From assembly GCF_900454025.1 (NCBI RefSeq), contig NZ_UGQM01000004.1:1-32584 (forward strand): a stretch of DNA of 32,584 nt, in the 5' to 3' direction. This document shows, piece by piece, positions 24,398 to 32,511 of the stretch. The stretch's first letter is position 1, and every line of letters begins with the position of its first letter. The notes beneath the pieces are model-generated. The model had not been told where the DNA came from. It searched no databases and was given only the letters and a program-made list of their open reading frames with translations. This DNA comes from Mycolicibacterium gilvum. Its GTDB lineage: Bacteria; Actinomycetota; Actinomycetes; Mycobacteriales; Mycobacteriaceae. Made by a program: the position numbers and the translations under genes.

Positions 24398-25213
24398 TCA
24401 GTCTGAGGCTGTTTCGCTGATGGCGATGCGGGCAGCTTTCTCACCGACGATGGAATGACCGGCCGCGAACGCAGCCGTCAGCGCGTGCAAGGCGAGGTTG
24501 TTGACCGCTCGTGGGTGTCCGCGTGAGGCGTTGTGAATCAGGGTGACGGCATCCTCGGCGAACAGGGTGTCGGAGCGGCCGGCGATCTTGGTGTGATGGC
24601 TGATGTAGTCGGCGGTGTCAGCTGGACTCATGCCGGGCAGGGTGTAGCGCACGGCGATGCGCTGATCCAACGCGGCAAGGACACCGAGGCGTAGCCGGTG
24701 CCGCAGGGTGGGTTGGCCGACCAGCACCACCGCGAACGGTGACCCGGAGTCCATGTCATGGTTCGTGAGCAGCCGGATCGCTTCGAGCTGATGGTTGTCG
24801 AGCAGATGGGCTTCATCGACGACGAGCACGGGGTTGCGGCCGCGTTCGGCGTGTTCAGCGGCCAGGGCGTCCGCGGCCTGGGGTGCGAGGCGGGCGGTGT
24901 GAAAGACCGGGGTGTGTCCGAGTGCGGCCACGATGTGGGTGAGCATCCCGCGGACTCCGATGGTGGGGTTGGCCAGGTAGATGATGACGTGCCGGGCGGG
25001 GTCCAGGGCGGTCGCCGCGGCGCGGATGGCCACGGTTTTGCCGGCGCCGACTTCACCGGTGATGACCCCGATCGCGCACTGATTGACACACCAGCCGATG
25101 CGGGCGATCGCTTCACTGTGGCCGGGGTGGCGGTGCAGCATCGACGGAGCTAGATTCCGCCCGAACGGCATCCGGGAGAAACCCCAATGCGATTGCAGCC
25201 GTTCAATACTCAT
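24398..25213 (-). CDS. TniB/ExeA-like AAA+ transposition ATPase
   Basis: A 271-aa AAA+ ATPase: Walker A GEVGAGKT (53-60), Walker B VLVVDEAHLL (Asp133-Glu134), sensor-like VVLVGQPTLRHRL and a late SRGHPRAVNNL. It begins with the ExeA/TniB-type lead WGFSRMPFGRNL. Such proteins select targets and activate the transposase. Its ATG overlaps the transposase stop (25210-25213), so the two are co-translated. Intact. Confidence 0.88.
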   Translation of the reverse strand: MSIERLQSHWGFSRMPFGRNLAPSMLHRHPGHSEAIARIGWCVNQCAIGVITGEVGAGKTVAIRAAATALDPARHVIIYLANPTIGVRGMLTHIVAALGHTPVFHTARLAPQAADALAAEHAERGRNPVLVVDEAHLLDNHQLEAIRLLTNHDMDSGSPFAVVLVGQPTLRHRLRLGVLAALDQRIAVRYTLPGMSPADTADYISHHTKIAGRSDTLFAEDAVTLIHNASRGHPRAVNNLALHALTAAFAAGHSIVGEKAARIAISETASD

Positions 25214-26703
25214 GCCGACACCCCATCTTCATGAGCAGCGTTGCTGGGGTCGAGGTCGGTGATGGAGAGCTGGCCAGGAATCTGAGCATGGTCGCCAGGG
25301 GCGTCGATAGTGCGGTCAGTGCGAGGGCCGTAGAGGGCGTGATAGCCGATACGTTCATCCTGGCGCAGCTGCTCATGATGGGCAGCGGCAGTCAACGCCA
25401 GATAGTCGATCCCCGTCACCGCCGGCGCAGGTCCTGAGTCAACGGTCTCGGGCCGGGCTTTCGGATGGGCATGGCGGGTGATGGTGTGAGCGATCGCGGC
25501 GCCGAAACTCTGATCCCGGTAGCGGACCTCGATCGTTTCCAGATCGAACGGGGAGAACACCAACTCCACCCGGCGCCCGGCCAGGGCCGGGTCGACCCGG
25601 TAGGTGTTGGCATGCAGCGAGACCGTGGCGGTTTTGGTCACCGTGCGGAACTCCGACCACAAGAACGCCTCAGTCAAATCCGCAGCAGTCGGCAACGCCG
25701 GCAGCCCGCCGAGCCGATCCCAGCCGTCCTCCCACCGAGCCAGCGGCGGCGCTTCGGTCTCGGAGTGGGTGCGGCGATGGTATTCGGTCTCGACCCAGGC
25801 CATGAACAGCCGGTTGAGCTCCAACAACGCCCCGCGGTGATCCACCCCGGCCGCGGCGAGGTCCTCGCTGCTGGTGTCGGTGACCTCGACGAGGAACTGT
25901 TCACGCACGGTGCGGAAGAACCGTTCGATCTTGCCGCGGCCCTGCGGGCGACCGGGCGCGGAATGCACCAGCCGGATCCCGAGTTTCGCGCACGCCCGCA
26001 GCAACCACGCATCGACGAACGCGGACCCGTTGTCGACATAGATCGAGGCGGGAACTCCGCGAGCAGCCAACGCCGGCTTCAACGCCGCCGCCAGGCGCAC
26101 GGTGTCTTCGGCGAACCCGAAGCGGTGCCCGACCACCAACCGAGAATGGTCGTCGAGGAACGCGAAGAGGTAGGTTTTGCGGTCCCCGACCCGCGGGCCG
26201 TGCAGGGCATCGCCGACCCACAGTTCATTCGGGTCGGGGGCTTCGAACCGCCCGAACACCTCACCTGCCGCGCCGGTGGCCGGGCCCATCAGTTCGCTGC
26301 GGTGGAAGTGGCGCAGCAGGGTCGACTCTGAGGGTGCCCACCCGGTCGCGGTGCGCAGGATCCGGGCCACCTGGGCGGCGGTGCGGGCCGGGTTCTCCCG
26401 TTTCAGCGAGGAAGCCAGCTCCAACACCTGCTCATCGGTGCGGGTGGCCAACCGCCGCGGCTCAGGGACCAGTGCCTCGAAGCCGCCAGCCCGGTAACGG
26501 CGGATCCAGCGATCCAAGGTCGCCCGCGCCACCTGCACCTGACTGCCGAACGGGTCGATATGGCGCCGCTCGGCGATCTCGCGGACCAGCCTGCCCCGCT
26601 GCTTGGTCGACAACCCCGCCTCCAGTGCAGGGCAGATCAACTGATAGCGGAACAACCCGATCGCGTGGGCCCGCTCCCGACGCTTGTGCTCTTCCAATGA
26701 CAC
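25210..26703 (-). CDS. DDE integrase-type transposase (TniA-like)
   Basis: A 497-aa protein with N-terminal helix-turn-helix domains (QVARATLDRWIRRYRAGGFE; AQVARILRTATGWAPSESTL), then an integrase core with Asp165 (LWVGDALHG), Asp224 (IYVDNGSAFVD) and Glu260 (PQGRGKIERFF). There are 35 residues between the second Asp and the Glu, the classic DD(35)E. A Mu-type C-terminal domain follows (RRVELVFSPFDLETIEVRYR). Translationally coupled to the ATPase. It differs from IS481 single-gene elements by needing this ATPase partner. Confidence 0.9.
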   Translation of the reverse strand: MSLEEHKRRERAHAIGLFRYQLICPALEAGLSTKQRGRLVREIAERRHIDPFGSQVQVARATLDRWIRRYRAGGFEALVPEPRRLATRTDEQVLELASSLKRENPARTAAQVARILRTATGWAPSESTLLRHFHRSELMGPATGAAGEVFGRFEAPDPNELWVGDALHGPRVGDRKTYLFAFLDDHSRLVVGHRFGFAEDTVRLAAALKPALAARGVPASIYVDNGSAFVDAWLLRACAKLGIRLVHSAPGRPQGRGKIERFFRTVREQFLVEVTDTSSEDLAAAGVDHRGALLELNRLFMAWVETEYHRRTHSETEAPPLARWEDGWDRLGGLPALPTAADLTEAFLWSEFRTVTKTATVSLHANTYRVDPALAGRRVELVFSPFDLETIEVRYRDQSFGAAIAHTITRHAHPKARPETVDSGPAPAVTGIDYLALTAAAHHEQLRQDERIGYHALYGPRTDRTIDAPGDHAQIPGQLSITDLDPSNAAHEDGVSA

Positions 26704-26826
26704 CGCAGTGTCCTCCTCGCATGCTCGGCGGCCCTGCCCGAAACCGTTGCCGGGCAGGTTCCTTGGCGAGGATCACCGATCACGGCGCGTCGCGTCAGGG
26801 GCAACTGGTGTTGCGTGCACCCCACG

Positions 26827-27414
26827 TCATGCCGGTAACCAGTCCGGCGCCAACAGCCGCCCGCCGCTGACCGCCACCATCACCAAGTGCGGCGTCACCA
26901 CGCCCAGCACCCCCGCCGGGCCGAACCGCTGACCGATCGCCGCAGCGGCGGTGATTATCGCGGCCACCAGATCACGCCAGCCGCAGCCGAACCCCTGCGG
27001 GACCGGCACGTCTATTCCGGTGCGCATCGCGACCTGGATGAACCACGCCCGCACTGACTCCACACGCCCGGCCACCCGGCGCAGCCATCCGCGCACCGTG
27101 GTCGCTGGCACCCTCAGATTCTCCGCGATTCGGCGATGCCCAAAGCCGTCGGCTCGCTGCACCAACGCATTCCAAATCGTCTGTGCGCCATACCCTCTAC
27201 GCGCAAACATCATCACCGGCAGCAGCACATGCGTCACCAGACACGACCGGCAACGCCCCCGTCGCGGACGCACCGCGCCAGCTACGCCGCGGATGCGGCG
27301 GGGCCGGGCAAATCCCCAGCCGCCCAGCACACCGTCGTCGCAGGACGGGCACCCGATCTCGCCGGCAGCCAGCCGGGACTCGACGGAAACCAGATCAGCC
27401 TCTACCGTCACCAT
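26827..27414 (-). CDS. DUF6431-like zinc-finger/HTH protein of the transposon
   Basis: A 195-aa protein. A zinc-binding N-terminus with CPSC and CRSC pairs 32 residues apart is followed by a helix-turn-helix (RRIAENLRVPATTVRGWLRR) and a hydrophobic Gly/Ala-rich C-terminal part. I recall this family next to DDE transposase and ExeA-like ATPase genes in Actinobacteria. It occupies the place where Tn402/Tn7 relatives carry TniQ, so a target-choosing role is possible but unproven. Intact, within the transposon. Confidence 0.75.
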   Translation of the reverse strand: MVTVEADLVSVESRLAAGEIGCPSCDDGVLGGWGFARPRRIRGVAGAVRPRRGRCRSCLVTHVLLPVMMFARRGYGAQTIWNALVQRADGFGHRRIAENLRVPATTVRGWLRRVAGRVESVRAWFIQVAMRTGIDVPVPQGFGCGWRDLVAAIITAAAAIGQRFGPAGVLGVVTPHLVMVAVSGGRLLAPDWLPA

Positions 27415-27612
27415 GAGTGCCTCCGTGCACTACAGCGCGGCACCCTGCGAGCCCGCCAAGACTTCAGCGGGGTGCCGCGCGACCCATCAGTACGTCCTCA
27501 CCCTGACGGTGCACACCAACACCAGCAACCTCACGAGAATCCGGCGCCTCACATCAGCAACCTCAATGACGAATAACTACCCCGTGGTCGTCATGCTGAG
27601 AGACGGTCAACA

Positions 27613-27619
27613 GTCTGAT
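27613..27619. repeat. Target-site duplication, right copy
   Basis: GTCTGAT directly after the transposon's terminal ACA; matches the copy at 24228-24234. Confidence 0.8.
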
Positions 27620-27811
27620 CGAAAAGGTCGGCAAAGGATTGGGTTTCGATGGCCGGCAGGTTGGCGCTGATCTGGTCCGGTTCAAGTCGTTCATCGAGAA
27701 CCGAGGCAGCGAAACCGGTGCCTGGCGAGGAGAGGTGCCCGCCCGATAGCCACGAGTGGCGCCCAGAGCCACGCGACTGGACACCGGTCATCACCGTCGG
27801 CTGTCCCGCGA

Positions 27812-27853
27812 ACACGAGGTCCGAACCAAACAACACGAGGTCCGAACCAAACA
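27812..27853 (+). repeat. Perfect tandem 21-bp duplication
   Basis: Two identical 21-bp units starting ACACGAGGTCC and ending GAACCAAACA, at 27812-27832 and 27833-27853. They sit 43 bp before the YihY start, in its presumed promoter region, at a two-turn period suitable for a regulator. Confidence 0.85.
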
Positions 27854-27895
27854 ATGAGTGTTAGGTCACCTGCCCGGAGGGGCAACCGGTGCACT

Positions 27896-28992
27896 ATGGC
27901 CGAGACAACAGCGCAGGACGAGGACGACCGAACCGGAGACGACAACACACGCACCCAGGACAAGGAGCAGCATGCTCCTGATCCCGACGATGCACGCAAA
28001 CCGGATTCCCCCGACGACCTCACCAAAGCATCGTGGCTTTATGTGTTGCGGAAAACTGCCCGCGAATTCAGTGCCGACCAGTGCACGGATCTCGCCGCGG
28101 CGCTGACCTATTACGCGGTGTTGTCGCTGTTCCCGGCGTTGCTGGTGTTGGTGTCCTTGCTGGGGGTGCTCGGTCAGGGCCAGCGCACCGTCGACGCCCT
28201 GCTCGAGCGGCCAGCGGGGTTGTTCCCGCGTCGGCGCTCGACCTGCTGCGCCAGCCCATCGAACAAGCCGTCAACAGCCCGACGGCAGGAGTAACCCTGC
28301 TCATCGGGGCACTCGCGGCACTGTGGTCAGCATCGGGCTACGTCGGCGCATTCGGGCGAGCAGTGAACCGCATCTACGAAATCGACGAGGGCCGCCCAGC
28401 GTGGAAGCTGCGCCCGCTGCAATTGGTCCTGACCTTGGCGGCTCTGCTCCTGGCGGCCGCGGTGGCGTTCATGCTCGCAGTCAGCGGCCCGGTGGCCGCA
28501 GCCGTCGGCAACGCCATTGGGCTGGGTGCGGTGGCGCAGACTGTATGGGCCCTGGCTAAATGGCCAGTGATCCTGGTCCTTGTTGCCTTGGTCGTGGCCA
28601 TCCTCTACTACGCCACCCCGAATGTGCAGCAGCCGAAGTTCCGGTGGCTCAGCATCGGATCGGCCATCGCCATCCTGGTATGGGTCACCGCGTCGGTCGG
28701 GTTCGGTTTCTACGTCAGCAATTTCAGCAACTACAACAAAACCTACGGTTCGCTGGCCGGGGTGATCGTATTCCTGCTGTGGCTGTGGCTGACCAACCTT
28801 GCCCTGCTCTTCGGCGCCGAACTTGACGCCGAACTCGAACGCGGGCGCCAACTCCAAGCCGGCATACCCGCCGAGAGCGAACTGCAATTGCCCCCCAAAG
28901 ACACCCGAGTGGTGGACAAGAACCAAAAAGCCGACGAAGAGGACATCCAACGCGGACGCCAACTTCGCCACACCAAAGGACAACGCGAATAA
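27896..28992 (+). pseudogene. YihY/BrkB-family membrane protein, frameshifted
   Basis: The first part (from ATG 27896, GGAGG upstream) encodes a disordered acidic lead and the start of the YihY domain (FSADQCTDLAAALTYYAVLS, then LLVLVSLLGVLG). Near 28220-28230 the frame breaks. Two extra bases, or one missing base, shift into the frame that continues VVPASALDLLRQPIEQ, then WSASGYVGAFGRAVNRIYE, several membrane helices and a charged tail to 28992. The two parts together make one normal-length family member. As read, the product would stop at 28294 after the first membrane helix. Family: multi-pass inner-membrane proteins of unknown role. Confidence 0.85.
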
Positions 28993-29003
28993 CACCCACC
29001 CTC

Positions 29004-29992
29004 GGTCGCGCCCAGTACCGGCGCCGCTTCTTTCACGACGACACCGACGCCGACGGCCTCGCGACATTGCCGCGCGATCTGGCCCGCATCGCCGATCTCG
29101 GTGACAACAACATCGTGTTCATCCCTCGCACGCAGACCCGCTACTACGACTACGCACCCCTGTTTCACCTGCTCCCCCGCGCCACGTTGGGCCGGTTCGG
29201 CCTGCCGATGCTCACTGGTGGACAGTGGCCGTTCTGGGCGGAACTGACCAGCCCGGAACCCTTATCTGCCCGCCGACTTCGGCCAGCGGCTATCGCGGGC
29301 GTGGGGGGCCACGGTCTGGCGTCACCTCATGCCCGGATCACCGCAGATGGCGTTCACCAAGGACGACCCGATCCGCATCCTGGCGCACAACCTCGATTTC
29401 TGGGTTCCCGCGGTCACCGAGGCCATGGAAGACGAGATGCGGACCTGGCCGATCGTCGACACCGATGGCCCTACCGGCCCGGTACGGCTGAGCAACGGCG
29501 AGATCCTCGAAGGCGTCACCGCCGGCGGCCCCCGTGTGGGTTCCGACCTGTGGGCCGGGGAACAGGAAGCCGCCGAGTTCGTCGAGCGCACCGTCGAGGC
29601 CGCCGACAAGACCGGCCAGGCTGCGCGACATCCTCGACGCCGTGCGCTCCCACCGGGTCCACGACGACTTCTCCGACCGGTGGTCACACGCCAAGGAAGA
29701 CTTCGATCGCACGCTCAACCACAAGCGCTCCAAAGTCACCGTCACCTTCGTCGAACTCGACGACACCACCCCGGTTCACGGGCCTGAGACCGAAGTCATC
29801 GGCCAGCTCGCCTGCAGCGACTTCCTGACCCTGCTCAACCCCCGCGACCGCGAAGTAGTGGTCGTCCTGCGCAGCGGAGTCACCTCCCTCACCGACGTCG
29901 GCAAGATCCTCGGCTACAGCAGCCACAGCGCCGTATCGAAGCGGCTCGCACGCATTCGCGACCAGGCGGCACGCTTCTTCGACCAGAACTGA
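29004..29992 (+). pseudogene. Decayed gene with HTH-like C-terminus, two frameshifts
   Basis: Three consecutive frames carry one protein-like sequence. Frame one: RRRFFHDDTDADGLATLPRD, then IPRTQTRYYDYAPLF, to WPFWAEL near 29250. Frame two: YLPADFGQRLSRAWGATVWR, to VEAADKTGQ near 29610. Frame three: LRDILDAVRSHRVHDDF, to SLTDVGKILGYSSHSAVSKR and a stop at 29992. Breaks lie near 29258 and 29615. No start codon precedes the first block in its frame apart from TTG 29067. The C-terminus resembles a sigma-like helix-turn-helix. Function unknown. The gene is broken, or the sequence has indel errors. Confidence 0.7.
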
Positions 29993-30217
29993 CCCCGAAA
30001 CGAGGAAGTGGGCTATCACCCCGCCGCGCCACCAGCAAGGACCCCAGGTCGTGACGATGAAGGGCAAGGGCATCCGGCAAGTGGCTCCGGTGATTCGACA
30101 TGTACTTCGACCTGTACTGAGACGGGTATTAGATGTTGTTTTATAGCTCCTTCTGTCGCGGCAAGTATCAGGGTCGCCGCCAGAGGTTGACTCGCGGTGA
30201 CCTGGCATGATGAGTCC
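29993..30217. other. Gap with tandem 12-bp repeat and AT-rich stretch
   Basis: 225 bp with no gene. CGACATGTACTT (30096-30107) is followed by CGACCTGTACTG (30108-30119), then the AT-rich stretch TATTAGATGTTGTTTTATAG (about 30127-30146). TTGACT near 30188 could be a -35 box for the next gene. Confidence 0.5.
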
Positions 30218-31006
30218 ATGAATCACGCACCGATCCCCGGCCAGCAGGCCGCCATTGAGGCGCTGCTGACGGTCTCCGCCCGCACCTCCCAGCGGGTCAA
30301 CATCCGGAACAGCTTCGTCCAAGGGGGTGATCAAAAGCATCCCGTCCCCGGACCGCTCCACAAGATGGTTCGCGCGCAGGACGACCGCGCACTGGACCTG
30401 TTCCTGCTGCACCGCGCCCTGGTCTCGGCGGAACCCTGGACCAGCCGGCCCCTGCTCTCGCGGGTCTGGGCCCGCATGCTGGGTGTTGAAACCGACCAGG
30501 ACCACGGTGCCGCCGTCGTCTCGCGCACCTGGCGGCGACTCGACCAGAAGTACGGCCTCATCACCCGCGGCAAGACCGGCCGCAGGGCGGTCTTCACCTC
30601 CCTGCGGGAGGACGGCAGCCGCGAGGACTACACCGCACCGTCTGGTCGCGACGTCGCCAATCGCTACTTCCAGCTCCCGTTCGAGTACTGGACCGACGAG
30701 CAGGCCTGGTACCGCACGTTGACGCTGGCCGCGAAGGCGATGTTGCTGGTCGGCTCCACCCTCGGGCCGGGCTTCATCATGCCCGGCGAGCGGGTGCCCG
30801 AGTGGTACGGGATCAGCGAATCCAGCGCGCAGCGTGGCCTGGCGGAACTTCGCGAGGTCGGTCTGCTGAACCTCTCCATCAGCTACAAGCCCACCCCACT
30901 GGAGAAGATCCCGACGACCGAGGTCTACAACTACACGTTGGTGCCGCCGTTCGGCCGCATCGAGAAGCGTCGGCTCCGCGTCGTCCCGAAGATCGCCAGT
31001 GCATGA
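30218..31006 (+). CDS. Winged-helix protein, possible second replication/regulatory protein
   Basis: A 262-aa protein starting MNHAPIPGQQAAIEALL (ATG 30218; GTG 30197 also possible). It has helix-turn-helix-like blocks: VSRTWRRLDQKYGLITRGKT, and AKAMLLVGSTLGPGF, then VPEWYGISESSAQRGLAELR with EVGLLNL, the last a clear winged-helix reading head. It is soluble. The layout resembles DNA-binding proteins of actinobacterial mobile elements. The AT-rich, repeat-bearing gap upstream would also suit a small replicon. I cannot decide between regulator and initiator. Confidence 0.6.
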   Translation: MNHAPIPGQQAAIEALLTVSARTSQRVNIRNSFVQGGDQKHPVPGPLHKMVRAQDDRALDLFLLHRALVSAEPWTSRPLLSRVWARMLGVETDQDHGAAVVSRTWRRLDQKYGLITRGKTGRRAVFTSLREDGSREDYTAPSGRDVANRYFQLPFEYWTDEQAWYRTLTLAAKAMLLVGSTLGPGFIMPGERVPEWYGISESSAQRGLAELREVGLLNLSISYKPTPLEKIPTTEVYNYTLVPPFGRIEKRRLRVVPKIASA

Positions 31007-31122
31007 CAGCCCAGCACCTCCTTTCCGCTGGTCGCGCGGTGCAACCCGCCGTCTGCGGCGGCAACGAATGGCCATCGTCACATCACCAAACCCCTGTGTC
31101 GGGTGTACAGTGAACGACGTAA

Positions 31123-31172
31123 GCCCTGAGGCATTCCCGGCACCAGCAATGGTGTGTCTGGCCCCTCAGGGC
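31123..31172 (+). ncRNA. Long structured hairpin before the Abi-like gene
   Basis: Perfect 9-bp outer stem GCCCTGAGG (31123-31131) and CCTCAGGGC (31164-31172). Inside it lie a CCGG/CTGG helix with one wobble pair and an inner stem CACCA (31141-31145) and TGGTG (31150-31154) closed by a GCAA (GNRA) tetraloop. It ends 24 nt before the start at 31197. No U-tract follows. It could be a structured leader, a processed small RNA or a DNA cruciform. RNA status is inferred. Confidence 0.45.
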
Positions 31173-31196
31173 AAACCGCTTTCTAGGGCCTGAACG

Positions 31197-31964
31197 ATGG
31201 ACGCCCACGAACTCCCCCTCGAAGAGCTGATCTCCCCCGCCCGCTACCAGCGGTATCGAGCGGCCGCCCGCGGCGACACGGCACGCGCCGCGCGGCTGTA
31301 CATGTGGAACTGCGACCTCTCCGCGGCTTACTGGCCATCGATCGCCCTCGTCGAAGTCGCCATCCGAAACGCCCTCGACTCGCAGCTGTGCTCCCACCTC
31401 GGCGTCACACGCGAACACGGCTGGCACCCCGAAGTCCTCGCCGACCGCCCCCGCATCCACCTCACCGACAAGGAACTCGACAAAGTCAAGAAGTCGATCG
31501 ACGCGTTCGACCGCAAGAACAACCCCGCCGGCCAGCCCCGTGTGGAACCCACCGGCGGCGACATCGTCGCCGATCTCAGCCTCGGTTTCTGGGTATCCCT
31601 CGTCGGTGAAGGCATCCCCCGTGCTCACGCGAACGTCTACGACTACTTCACGAAGCTCTGGCGGCCATTTCTCTACAAGGCCTTCCCCCACTACGGACCA
31701 GGTATGATGTCGGCTGGTCCACTGCGTAACCACCTGCGCACCTTCGAGCTACTTCGCAACCGGATCGCCCACCACGAACCCATCTTCACCCTTAGCCCGA
31801 AGCACCACCTGGACAACATCATTGCCCTCGCCGGATTCATCGACCCTGCCCTCGCGGACTACATCCGGGGCAACCAGCAAATCACAGCAGTAGCGAACCG
31901 GTACCGCAGCTTCGTCCTACAGGAATCACCCGATCTCGGTGATCCTCCGCCGGATCAGGAATGA
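31197..31964 (+). CDS. Abi-family protein with HEPN-type RNase motif
   Basis: A 255-aa protein of the Abi_2/AbiD-F type, linked to phage abortive infection. It starts with LISPARYQRYRAAARGD and AARLYMWNCDLSAAYWPS, typical of the family, and has NHLRTFELLRNRIAHHEPIF, containing the RNxxxH motif of HEPN ribonucleases. Length is slightly below the usual 300 or so. The start at 31197 follows a structured hairpin. The small genes at 32030 and 32217 follow and may be its partners. Defence activity is inferred from family; nothing here shows it directly. Confidence 0.8.
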   Translation: MDAHELPLEELISPARYQRYRAAARGDTARAARLYMWNCDLSAAYWPSIALVEVAIRNALDSQLCSHLGVTREHGWHPEVLADRPRIHLTDKELDKVKKSIDAFDRKNNPAGQPRVEPTGGDIVADLSLGFWVSLVGEGIPRAHANVYDYFTKLWRPFLYKAFPHYGPGMMSAGPLRNHLRTFELLRNRIAHHEPIFTLSPKHHLDNIIALAGFIDPALADYIRGNQQITAVANRYRSFVLQESPDLGDPPPDQE

Positions 31965-32029
31965 AGACGCTGGCCATCCGCGGGGCGAGTGTGGAACTAG
32001 GCCCACCGCGCCTCACCTATCCTTCGAAG

Positions 32030-32209
32030 GTGACGGAAGAGAACGGCGATGCCCAGGGCTGCAGCAGTGCACCTGCGGAACTCGACGACTGGCCGATCGA
32101 CACGGCGGACTTTCGTGAATCACTACGACAATCAGAAGCCGACATCGCCGCCGGCCGCACCTTCGGCGAAGACGAGATCCGCACCCGCTACGGCCTTCCG
32201 CGAAAATGA
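32030..32209 (+). CDS. Small antitoxin-like protein
   Basis: A 59-aa acidic protein. GTG 32030 is chosen because TATCCT (32018-32023) ends 6 nt upstream, a leaderless layout. The tail FRESLRQSEADIAAGRTFGE, then DEIRTRYGLPRK resembles C-termini of Phd/RelB-type antitoxins (pattern SEADIAAGRTxxEDEIRxRYG). The N-terminal DNA-binding part is short or missing. An antitoxin role, perhaps for the Abi-like protein just upstream, is inferred. Confidence 0.6.
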   Translation: MTEENGDAQGCSSAPAELDDWPIDTADFRESLRQSEADIAAGRTFGEDEIRTRYGLPRK

Positions 32210-32216
32210 GGTCGAA

Positions 32217-32366
32217 GTGATTCGTACGGACGCCGAGCCTGACCCGGACGACCTCGATGTCGACTACTCCCAGCTGGCGTCGGAGTTCAACAGCGAGACC
32301 GCCGACGGTGAACGTCGGGCTGCCCGGGACCGCTATACGGGTCGGGTCGGCCCCGAACGAGCGTAG
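32217..32366 (+). CDS. 49-aa acidic protein
   Basis: GTG 32217 with GAGGT upstream, 7 nt after the previous stop. The sequence is acidic (DAEPDPDDLDVDYSQLASEF) with a basic end (RRAARDRYTGR). No family is recognised. It is too acidic and short for a classical toxin. Co-transcribed with the antitoxin-like gene and closed by a strong terminator. Confidence 0.4.
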   Translation: MIRTDAEPDPDDLDVDYSQLASEFNSETADGERRAARDRYTGRVGPERA

Positions 32367-32372
32367 AAAGTA

Positions 32373-32413
32373 AAGAACCCGGGTCGACCGCCAGGATCGA
32401 ATACCGGGTTCTT
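32373..32413. terminator. Strong bidirectional terminator
   Basis: Perfect 10-bp stem AAGAACCCGG (32373-32382) and CCGGGTTCTT (32404-32413) with a 21-nt loop and short T-run, right after the last gene. It isolates the partition promoter region that follows. Confidence 0.85.
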
Positions 32414-32511
32414 CTAGGGCTTCAACCGGGCGCGCCAACGGCGTGGCACCGGTCTGTGTGGGGGGCCAACGTTACGGGACGCAACACCCCAGGTGCGGAG
32501 ACTCCGACAGT

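Larger units (their letters stand above)
24235..27612 (-). mobile_element. TniA/TniB-type transposon, 3378 bp
   Basis: It starts TGTTGCCCGTC and its right end, read inward on the minus strand, starts TGTTGACCGTC. The two ends also share AGC and TGACGA over the next 15 bp. Flanked by the 7-bp repeat GTCTGAT. All three genes are on the minus strand: a zinc-finger/HTH DUF6431 protein, a DD(35)E transposase and an AAA ATPase. The motif GTCATTGAG occurs near both ends, as expected for repeated transposase-binding sites. It interrupts the SRPBCC gene. All three genes look intact, so it may be active. Confidence 0.88.
23909..27749 (+). pseudogene. SRPBCC/polyketide-cyclase-like gene split by a transposon
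   Basis: The 5' part (23909-24234) encodes MAIVTGSVEVAAPLSAVYNQ and a typical START-like ligand-binding fold up to WQPAGLI. The frame then runs into the transposon. The 3' part resumes at 27620 (EKVGKGLGFDGRQVGADLVR, then FKSFIENRGSETGAWRGEV) and stops at 27747-27749. Joining 23909-24234 to 27620-27749 gives 456 bp, an exact 152 codons with the stop, so removing the element with one duplication copy restores the gene. The ribosome site AGGGAAG precedes the ATG. The insertion removes the C-terminal helix, so the product is probably inactive. Confidence 0.88.

Noticed and set aside
27563..28026. Minus-strand frames across the SRPBCC 3' end and YihY start
   Set aside because: They are shadows of the restored SRPBCC tail and the YihY lead on the plus strand.
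29684..31081. 465-codon minus-strand frame at the right end
   Set aside because: It is antisense to the winged-helix gene and the decayed HTH gene, with no motif; typical of high-GC codon shadowing.
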